DNA of 63,012 nt from JAEZVV01 sp036652035 (GTDB lineage Bacteria; Pseudomonadota; Gammaproteobacteria; Burkholderiales; Burkholderiaceae_F). The number at the start of each line of letters is the position of its first letter. The stretch's first letter is position 1. The notes beneath the pieces were generated by a model, which was not told the DNA's origin, made no database searches, and saw only the letters and a program-made list of their open reading frames with translations. The position numbers and the translations under genes were made by a program. The stretch is taken from NCBI GenBank assembly GCA_036652035.1, contig JAVVWR010000008.1:1-63012 (forward strand), given 5' to 3'. Below, piece after piece: positions 57,126-63,012 of the stretch.

Positions 57126-58058
57126 ATGCCACGTCGCCGCCGCACCATCCGTTTCGACCAGATCGCCGCCCTGCCTTGGAAAACCTCTGCCGCTCTGGCC
57201 TTGGGTGGATTCGCAGGCTTCTATTGGATCGTGCCGCTAGGGATGGGAAGCGATTCGCTGGCTCTGCCCTTTCACAACCTGGCTCGCGGCATCGCGTGGC
57301 TCATCCTGCTGACGATCGGCCTCGCCTCACTGAGCGCGTGGTGGAAGCAGAGCCGAACCGCCGCGCCGAAACGCGCGTTCGAGCCATCACCCAGCCCGCG
57401 CACGAGCGACGAGACCGCAGCCGATGGCCGTTCGTGGGACGCGGTCATTCAACAATGCGCGCGAGACAAAGCAGCCCGCACCACCGCGGCCGAGCCCACG
57501 CTAAAGCCGACTCGCTGGTCGATCGAGGTGCTGCAGCGCATGGATTGGAAAGCGCTGGAATTCGTCAGCGCCGCGTATTACGAATGCCGCGGCTTTCGCA
57601 CCGAGACCACGGCCTGCGGTGCCGACGGCGGGATCGACGTGACCCTGTTTCGCCCCGGCGCCGCGGAGCCCTTCGGTATCGTCCAGTGCAAGGCCTGGAA
57701 CACTCGTCAGGTCGGCATCAAACCCTTGCGTGAGCTGCTGGGAGTGATGGTTCACAACAAGGTCGCCAACGGCGTTTTCATCACCAGCAGCACCTATACG
57801 GATGAAGCGACCGCCTTCGCCAAAACCAATGGCATCAAGCTCGGAACCGGTGACACCCTGCTCGCCAGCATCCTCACGCTAGAGCCAGCGCAGCAGCAAA
57901 AACTGCTCGACATCGCCACCGCAGGCGATTGGACAACGCCCAGCTGCCCCTCCTGCGGAACCAAGATGGTCCGCCGCGAATCGAAGGCCCGCGACTTCTG
58001 GGGCTGCCAGAACTATCCGCGCTGCCGCCAGAGCTTCCCGATCCGGCGGCGAGCCTGA
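57126..58058 (+). CDS. membrane-anchored Mrr-like restriction endonuclease with zinc ribbon
   Basis: A 310-residue protein from ATG 57126. Two hydrophobic segments lie near the N-terminus (LALGGFAGFYWIVPLGMG; IAWLILLTIGLASLSAWW). A Mrr-cat/PD-(D/E)XK nuclease domain follows at about 140-250: MDWKALEFVSAAYYECRGF, the catalytic Asp in GADGGIDVTLF, and the Q-x-K in GIVQCKAW. A topoisomerase-type C4 zinc ribbon (CPSCGTKMV ... GCQNYPRC) closes the protein. Mrr-type nucleases cut methylated or aberrant DNA. The membrane tether suggests action at the inner membrane, for instance on incoming DNA; that is inference. No methyltransferase is adjacent. Confidence 0.87.
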   Translation: MPRRRRTIRFDQIAALPWKTSAALALGGFAGFYWIVPLGMGSDSLALPFHNLARGIAWLILLTIGLASLSAWWKQSRTAAPKRAFEPSPSPRTSDETAADGRSWDAVIQQCARDKAARTTAAEPTLKPTRWSIEVLQRMDWKALEFVSAAYYECRGFRTETTACGADGGIDVTLFRPGAAEPFGIVQCKAWNTRQVGIKPLRELLGVMVHNKVANGVFITSSTYTDEATAFAKTNGIKLGTGDTLLASILTLEPAQQQKLLDIATAGDWTTPSCPSCGTKMVRRESKARDFWGCQNYPRCRQSFPIRRRA

Positions 58059-58073
58059 GCCAATACCCGCCGA

Positions 58074-58658
58074 TCAGTACCGCCCCATCGGCGCCACGCC
58101 GATCAGCATCGGGTGCAGCCAGAAGGCAAAAGCCGCCCACGCCACCACGCCCAGGACCACGGCGATCACGGTGCGCAGAATCGGGCCGCGCGGGTAGGTG
58201 ACTCCATCGCGGCGGTCGCGGCGGCGGCAGGCGACGTAATCAACAATCGACCAGACCAGGAAGGCGCCGAACAACACGGTTCCGGCGAGCGTGCCGTTGA
58301 CGAAGACGTGGGCCAGAGCCCAGACCTTCACGCCCGTGACCATCGGGTGACCGACCGCGGCCTTGATCGAATTGCCCGGAACGTAGGCGGCGGCGACCAG
58401 GACGAAGGCGATCAGGGTCAAGAGCGCGGCGGCGTGCTTCATCCACACCGGCGCCATCCACAACACCTGCGGCGCGGTGCGGGCGGCTTGCCAGCCCAGG
58501 ACGATCAAGACCAGACCGGCGAGCGCGAGCAGCGCATACGCCGCCTTCCAAGCGCCCAGGCCGATGCGGGAAATGGTGTGGCGGCGCCAGGTGTCCGCGA
58601 CGATGCGGACCGAATGCACACCAAGAAAAAGCACCAGGCCAATCACAAGCAGGTTCAT
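58074..58658 (-). CDS. NnrU family membrane protein
   Basis: A 194-residue polytopic membrane protein from ATG 58658 (GGAG seven bases upstream). NnrU marks are LVIGLVLFLGVHSVRI at TM1, YVPGNSIKAAVGHPMVTGVKVWALAHVFVNG in the conserved centre, and four to five further helices. NnrU was first described near nitrite and nitric oxide reductase genes and is related to isoprenylcysteine methyltransferase-like NnrU/MAPEG families; its function is unsettled. There is no denitrification gene nearby. It is convergent with the Mrr-like gene (15 bp). Confidence 0.9.
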   Translation of the reverse strand: MNLLVIGLVLFLGVHSVRIVADTWRRHTISRIGLGAWKAAYALLALAGLVLIVLGWQAARTAPQVLWMAPVWMKHAAALLTLIAFVLVAAAYVPGNSIKAAVGHPMVTGVKVWALAHVFVNGTLAGTVLFGAFLVWSIVDYVACRRRDRRDGVTYPRGPILRTVIAVVLGVVAWAAFAFWLHPMLIGVAPMGRY

Positions 58659-58816
58659 GAGCAATCTCCATTGAGGTGGCGCGAGTATGCGGTGCTGGCA
58701 ACGTGACGACGAGTTCCGCCCGCATAAAACTGCGCCTCACCGGCTACCTCCGTAGGGCTCGCGGCGCGGGCGGCTGGCTAAGATGCGGGCTCTTTCGCTT
58801 CCCACGGACAACCGCC

Positions 58817-59788
58817 ATGCAATACCGCCGCCTCGGCCGCTCCGGCCTGAAAGTTTCCGAACTCTCGCTCGGTTCCTGGGTCACGTACGGCAATCAGGTT
58901 GACACCCGGCTTGCGCGCGAACTGATGGCGGCGGCGTTCGATGCCGGCGTGAATTTCTTCGACAACGCCGAGGCCTACGCCGGCGGCAAGAGCGAAGAGA
59001 TCATGGGCGCGGCGCTCAAAGAACTCGCCTGGCCGCGCATCCAGTACGTGGTCTCGACCAAGTTCTATTGGGGCCACCGCAGCAACGTCAACGACAGCAA
59101 CACGCTCAACCGCAAGTACCTGCTGTCGGCGATCACCGGCTCCTTGAAGCGGCTGCAGCTCGATTACGTTGATCTGGTGTATTGCCACCGCGCCGACCCC
59201 AACACGCCGATCGAGGAAACGGTGTGGGCGATGCACGACATGATCGAGCGCGGCTATGCGCTCTACTGGGGCACGAGCGAGTGGAGCGCCGACGAGATCC
59301 GCGCCGCTTACGACATCGCCGACCGCCGCAACCTGCACCCGCCGGTGATGGAGCAGCCCGAATACAACCTGCTGCACCGCGGACGGGTCGAGCGCGAATA
59401 CGCCCGGCTTTATGAGGACATCGGCCTCGGGCTCACCACCTGGAGCCCGCTCGCCTCGGGGCTTTTAACCGGCAAATACCGCAACGGCGTGCCCGCCGAT
59501 TCGCGCGCCACCGTCGCCAGCTACGCCTTTCTCAAGGACAAGCTGACCGATCCCGCCAAGAACCAGATCGTCGCGCAGCTCGGCGCGGTCGCGAGCGAGC
59601 TCGGCTGCTCGCTGGCCCAGCTTGCGCTCGCCTGGGTACTCAAGAATCCGCGCGTCAGCTCCGTCATCACCGGCGCGTCGCGCGTGAGCCAGATCGAAGA
59701 GAACATGAAGGCGGCCGAGGTAGCGGCCAAGCTCACGCCCGAGGCGATGGCAGCGATCGACGCGATCGTCGGCGCCCAGCACGACTGA
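58817..59788 (+). CDS. aldo/keto reductase, voltage-gated K+ channel beta-subunit type
   Basis: A 323-residue NADPH-dependent oxidoreductase with a TIM barrel. MQYRRLGRSGLKVSELSLGSW opens the protein and FFDNAEAYAGGKSEEIMG carries the catalytic Asp and Tyr. The Lys is in VVSTKFYWG, the His is in VYCHRADP, and the coenzyme loop is VITGASRVSQIEEN. It resembles the YghZ/Kv-beta subgroup, which reduces aldehydes such as methylglyoxal. It ends 13 bp before a bidirectional terminator shared with the convergent acyl-CoA synthetase gene. Confidence 0.93.
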   Translation: MQYRRLGRSGLKVSELSLGSWVTYGNQVDTRLARELMAAAFDAGVNFFDNAEAYAGGKSEEIMGAALKELAWPRIQYVVSTKFYWGHRSNVNDSNTLNRKYLLSAITGSLKRLQLDYVDLVYCHRADPNTPIEETVWAMHDMIERGYALYWGTSEWSADEIRAAYDIADRRNLHPPVMEQPEYNLLHRGRVEREYARLYEDIGLGLTTWSPLASGLLTGKYRNGVPADSRATVASYAFLKDKLTDPAKNQIVAQLGAVASELGCSLAQLALAWVLKNPRVSSVITGASRVSQIEENMKAAEVAAKLTPEAMAAIDAIVGAQHD

Positions 59789-59800
59789 TCTCGCCGCAGC

Positions 59801-59833
59801 AAAAAAGGGGCGCGATCGGCGCCCCCTTTTTTT
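59801..59833. terminator. bidirectional intrinsic terminator
   Basis: GGGGCGC (59807-59813) pairs with GCGCCCC (59819-59825) around a GATCG loop. It is flanked by six As at 59801-59806 on one side and seven Ts at 59827-59833 on the other, so it can terminate transcription from both convergent genes. Confidence 0.92.
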
Positions 59834-59840
59834 ATGCCGA

Positions 59841-61685
59841 TCAAGGCCGGCGGTGGCCCGAATACAGCTCGGTGATGGTGTCCTTGAACTTGTCTCGCAG
59901 CAGCGACCGCTTGAGCTTCAAGGTCGGCGTCATCAAGCCGTTATCGATGCTCCAGGGCTCGAGCGTGAGCGCCACGTTGCGCGGCACGCCGTAGTGCGGG
60001 AACTCGCGCGCGGCTGCCCGCACGCGCTTGACCGCGGCATGGCGCGCGACACTCGCCTTGAGGCTGGCGGGGTCGTTGGGGTCAAGCTCGAGCGTGGCGG
60101 CAAAGCGCTGCCACTCTTCCGGGTTCACAACCACGACCGCGCCGATATAGGGGCGGTTCTCGCCCACCACAAAGACCTGATCGAAGAGCGGGTCGGCGGC
60201 AATGGCGATCTCAAGGTCGCCCGGTGGCACTTTCTCGCCGGTTGAGGTGACGATGATCTCCTTGATCCGGCCCTTGATTCGGATGCGGCCGCCATCGGAA
60301 AGATCGGCCTGGTCGCCGGTGGAGAGCCACCCGTCGGCGCTGAGCACAGCAGCGGTATCCTCCGGCCGACCCCAGTAACCCTTCATCACGCTCGGGCCGC
60401 GCACCTGCAGCTCGTCGTTCTCACCCAGGCGGATTTCGAGATTCCCAAAAGGATGGCCCACGGTGGCGGGGTGGTTGTCCTCGACCTGATTGACCGCCAT
60501 CACGGGCGAGGTCTCGGTCATGCCGTAGCCCTGCAGCACCGGCACGTCCAGGCCCAGGAAACAGCGCGCCACGGTACCGCTCAAGGCGGCACCACCGCTG
60601 ACGGCAATCCGCATACGGCCGCCGAACTGCTGGCGCAAGGGAGCGGCCACCAGGGTGTCGAGCAACGGCCAGGCCAGAGGATCGAGGAAGGCGCGGCCAC
60701 TCACCTCTTGCGGCAGGCCGTTGGCCTTGCAGAAACGGCGCCAGCCCACTTCCACCGCCCAGTCGAACAGGTAGCGCTTGAAGCGGCCGGCGCGCGCCAG
60801 CTTGTCCTGGATCTTGCCGTAGATGCGCTCGTAGATCCGCGGCACCGAGATCAGCACCGTGGGCCGGACGATGCGGAAGTCTTCGCCCAGCTCCTGGATC
60901 GAGCGCGTGAACACCACCGCGCAGCCCATCGCAAGCGGCAGGTAATAACCGGCAGTGCGCTCGAAGGTATGCGACAGCGGCAGGAAGGACAGGAACACAT
61001 CGCCCGGCACCGGCAGGATGAATTGGGTCACCGCCTGCACGTTCGACATGATGTTGTGGTGCGTGAGCATCACGCCCTTGGGCCGGCCGGTCGTGCCCGA
61101 GGTATAGACGATCGCGGCCAGGTCGTCAGCCGCCGGCGGCGCCGGCAGTTCGATGACGGCATGGCCGCGCGCGAGCCAGTCCTCAAGCCCGCACACCGGC
61201 ACATGGCCGGGCGCGGTATCGCAGTCGATCTCGTCGGTCAGAACCACCTGGCGCAGATGCGGAAACTCGGTGCCGGTGGCGACGATCGCGTTCCACTGCA
61301 GTGGCTTGGCCGTCACCAGGGCCATGGCGCCACAGTCGTTGAGGATGTAGGCCACCGCGCCCGGAGTGTCGATCGAATGCAGCGGCACTGGCACCAGGCC
61401 GTTGGCGAGCACCGCCTGGTCAAAGCAGATCGCGTCGATGCCATTGGGCAGCAGCATCGCCACGCAGGCGCCATGCGGCAGCTCCATCGACGCCAGAGCG
61501 CGGCGCCAGCGTTCGACCTGAGCGTCGAGCTCGCGGTACGAGAGGCTCTCCCAGGTATTGGTGCGGTGATCGAACTGCCGGAACGCCTCGTCATCGGGCG
61601 TGGCGCGAACTCGCAGCGCGAGCAGTTCGGGAATCGTCTGAAGCGAGAGCAGGGCCTCGGCCCGACTGGCAGCGTTATCCACCAT
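59841..61685 (-). CDS. long-chain acyl-CoA synthetase (AMP-forming)
   Basis: A 614-residue AMP-binding enzyme activating fatty acids to acyl-CoA through acyl-adenylate. The P-loop-like motif IVYTSGTTGRPKGVMLTHHN is at about residues 190-209. Next come SFLPLSHTFERTAGYYL, the adenylate-forming signature GYGMTETSPVMAVNQ, and STGDQADLSDGGRIRIKGR. The C-terminal region has GEKVPPGDLEIAIAADP, and a late lysine in TPTLKLKRSLLRDKF. The overall form is of the FadD15/FAA class. The ATG at 61685 is preceded by AAGGA. It is divergent from folE (149 bp). Confidence 0.93.
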   Translation of the reverse strand: MVDNAASRAEALLSLQTIPELLALRVRATPDDEAFRQFDHRTNTWESLSYRELDAQVERWRRALASMELPHGACVAMLLPNGIDAICFDQAVLANGLVPVPLHSIDTPGAVAYILNDCGAMALVTAKPLQWNAIVATGTEFPHLRQVVLTDEIDCDTAPGHVPVCGLEDWLARGHAVIELPAPPAADDLAAIVYTSGTTGRPKGVMLTHHNIMSNVQAVTQFILPVPGDVFLSFLPLSHTFERTAGYYLPLAMGCAVVFTRSIQELGEDFRIVRPTVLISVPRIYERIYGKIQDKLARAGRFKRYLFDWAVEVGWRRFCKANGLPQEVSGRAFLDPLAWPLLDTLVAAPLRQQFGGRMRIAVSGGAALSGTVARCFLGLDVPVLQGYGMTETSPVMAVNQVEDNHPATVGHPFGNLEIRLGENDELQVRGPSVMKGYWGRPEDTAAVLSADGWLSTGDQADLSDGGRIRIKGRIKEIIVTSTGEKVPPGDLEIAIAADPLFDQVFVVGENRPYIGAVVVVNPEEWQRFAATLELDPNDPASLKASVARHAAVKRVRAAAREFPHYGVPRNVALTLEPWSIDNGLMTPTLKLKRSLLRDKFKDTITELYSGHRRP

Positions 61686-61834
61686 TGAGGGTCCTTCCTA
61701 GTGCAGTCGCCCAACAGGCGAAGCGCGCGATGTTAGTCCCCCTTCGCCTTGCCTGCCTTTAGGGAATCAACCCCGGCCGCGATCGGAGGGGCTGGACTAG
61801 GATAGTCATCGATGCCGATTTCCATGAGCGCCGC

Positions 61835-62554
61835 ATGACTCCTTCCCAAACCCCCACCGCCGATCTCGATATCGGCGTGCCGGTCTCGCAGAAGATCCGC
61901 GAGCGGATCCGCGCCGCGCGCGCCCGTTTCCACGCCAATGACAACATCGCCGGTTTTATCGAGGAAGGCGAACTCGACGCCCTGCAGAGCGAGGTCGAAG
62001 TCAAGCTCCAGGGCGTGCTCGAAAGCCTGGTGATCGACACCGAGAGCGACCACAACACCCGCGAGACCGCGCGCCGCGTGGCCAAGATGTATGTGCGAGA
62101 GGTCTTTGGCGGGCGCTTTGTCGCCGCGCCGCCGGTGACCGAGTTTCCCAACGTGGAACACTTGAACGAATTGATGATCGTGGGCCCGATCACGATCCGC
62201 AGCGCCTGCTCGCACCACCTGTGCCCGATCATCGGCCGGGTGTGGATCGGCGTGATGCCCAACGAGCATTCGAACCTGATCGGACTTTCCAAATACGTTC
62301 GCCTCGCCAACTGGGTGATGAGCCGGCCGCAGATCCAGGAAGAAGCCGTCACCCACCTGGCCGACCTGCTGCAGGAACGGATGCAGCCCGACGGCCTGGC
62401 GGTGGTGATGGAAGCCGACCACTTCTGCATGCAGTGGCGCGGCGTGAAGGAGAGCGACTCGATGATGACCAATAGCGTCATGCGCGGCTCCTTCCTCAAG
62501 AACCCCAACCTGCGGCGCGAATTCCTTTCGCTGCTGCGCCACCGTCACGCCTGA
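61835..62554 (+). CDS. folE: GTP cyclohydrolase I
   Basis: A 239-residue enzyme converting GTP to 7,8-dihydroneopterin triphosphate, first step of folate and related pterins. SDHNTRETARRVAKMYVREVF, the zinc/catalytic motif ITIRSACSHHLCPIIG, HSNLIGLSKYVRLANWVMS with the substrate-binding His, and the last ligand Cys in EADHFCMQWRGVKE are all present. The N-terminal 45 residues are longer than in E. coli FolE. It is followed after only 9 bp by a BLUF photoreceptor gene, so the two probably share a transcript. Confidence 0.95.
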   Translation: MTPSQTPTADLDIGVPVSQKIRERIRAARARFHANDNIAGFIEEGELDALQSEVEVKLQGVLESLVIDTESDHNTRETARRVAKMYVREVFGGRFVAAPPVTEFPNVEHLNELMIVGPITIRSACSHHLCPIIGRVWIGVMPNEHSNLIGLSKYVRLANWVMSRPQIQEEAVTHLADLLQERMQPDGLAVVMEADHFCMQWRGVKESDSMMTNSVMRGSFLKNPNLRREFLSLLRHRHA

Positions 62555-62563
62555 AGGCCAGCC

Positions 62564-62992
62564 ATGCTGATCCGCCTGCTCTACGCCAGCCGCGCCAGCG
62601 GCGCCGTCACCCAAGAAGTGATCGAATCGATCCTCGCCCAGTCCCGCGCGCACAACCCCGCGCTCGGCGTCACCGGCATCCTGTGCCACGGGGGCGAAAT
62701 CTTCATGCAAGTGCTCGAAGGCGGCCGTGGCCCGGTCAACGAGCTCTACAACAACATCGTGCGCGACCCGCGCCACCGCGACGTGGTGCTGCTGCACTAC
62801 GAGGAAGCGGCCGAGCGCCGCTTTGCCGGCTGGACCATGGGGCAGGTCAACCTCGACAAGCTCAATCCTTCCCTGCTGCTCAAGTACGGCGAGAAGCCGA
62901 TGCTTGATCCCTATGCCGTATCGGGCTGCGCGTCGATGGCGCTGCTGGAGGAGTTGATTGCCACGGCGAGCATTGTGGGAAGGGCGGGGTAG
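62564..62992 (+). CDS. BLUF-domain blue-light photoreceptor (short type)
   Basis: A 142-residue FAD-binding blue-light sensor. The key BLUF residues are present: Tyr7 in LLYASRA, Asn31 in HNPALGVTGILCH, and Gln49 in FMQVLEGG, which change hydrogen bonding to flavin on illumination. The semi-conserved RRFAGWTMGQV is also seen. The domain is about 95 residues and the last 45 form a C-terminal helix cap (MALLEELIATASIV). There is no EAL, cyclase or other effector domain, so output must be through a partner protein. GAAGG is six bases upstream. It follows folE by 9 bp; the 20 bases after it to the window edge contain no feature. Confidence 0.92.
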   Translation: MLIRLLYASRASGAVTQEVIESILAQSRAHNPALGVTGILCHGGEIFMQVLEGGRGPVNELYNNIVRDPRHRDVVLLHYEEAAERRFAGWTMGQVNLDKLNPSLLLKYGEKPMLDPYAVSGCASMALLEELIATASIVGRAG

Positions 62993-63012
62993 CCGATGGC
63001 TTGGTTTTGATG

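Overview
The window is a GC-rich, gene-dense bacterial chromosome segment containing one scaffold gap (100 Ns at 33939-34038). Gene content points to a betaproteobacterium, most likely Burkholderiales. The supporting genes are a 180-kDa-class NAD-glutamate dehydrogenase, a CbpA/CbpM chaperone pair, a Gsi-type importer with isoaspartyl peptidase and P1 peptidase, AapJ-type binding proteins, NnrU, a DUF808 protein, and a SET-domain protein with a histone-H1-like tail. I infer the order from gene families and composition only; there is no rRNA or tRNA here to confirm it. I saw no phage, insertion sequence, CRISPR array, tRNA or rRNA.

Layout. 1-3.5 kb: an EAL/HDOD-type signalling protein cut by the window edge, the SET-domain protein, a DUF1993 protein and an alpha/beta-hydrolase lipoprotein. 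3.5-6.9 kb: a copper-efflux module (cueR divergent from copZ-like and copA) with a recognisable 19-bp-spacer MerR-type promoter. 6.9-13 kb: a CBS/CorC membrane protein and the giant glutamate dehydrogenase. 13-18 kb: small exported or membrane proteins, a fumarylacetoacetase-family enzyme, cbpM-cbpA, and a DnaQ/GIY-YIG fusion nuclease. 17.7-20.5 kb: gltS overlapping a TAXI-family binding lipoprotein. 21-25.8 kb: a general amino-acid ABC importer with two tandem binding proteins and two permeases but no ATPase gene. Each binding-protein gene is followed by a terminator-like hairpin. 26-33 kb: a DUF1857 protein, an MFS exporter, tex, an unrecognised Sel1-like membrane protein and a DUF808 protein.

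Around the gap (33.1-34.5 kb) lie a 5'-missing hypothetical gene and a remnant of an NADP-dependent oxidoreductase, so this patch looks eroded or misassembled. 34.5-45.3 kb: an M20 peptidase, a small triheme cytochrome, and a peptide/glutathione scavenging cluster. In that cluster gsiA, two gsiB copies, gsiC, gsiD and a P1 peptidase lie on the minus strand, with isoaspartyl peptidase iaaA divergent. 45.3-50 kb: an acyltransferase, a uracil-DNA-glycosylase-family protein, and an egtB-egtD ergothioneine pair. 50-56.4 kb: a uracil/xanthine permease, a second MFS exporter, a nitronate-monooxygenase-family enzyme, DUF1232 and prfC. 56.5-63 kb: a membrane coiled-coil protein, a membrane-anchored Mrr-like nuclease, NnrU, an aldo/keto reductase, an acyl-CoA synthetase, and folE immediately followed by a short BLUF photoreceptor gene.

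The window is mostly ordinary core and accessory metabolism: amino-acid and peptide uptake (Aap, Gsi, GltS, M20, P1, IaaA) feeding glutamate catabolism (GDH), and thiol and copper handling (Cop, Gsi, Egt). I did not find one clear new multi-gene system. The best candidates for follow-up are the folE-BLUF pair, the gltS-TAXI overlap, the terminator-punctuated aapJJQM cluster without an ATPase, the H1-tailed SET protein and the unrecognised Sel1-like protein after tex.
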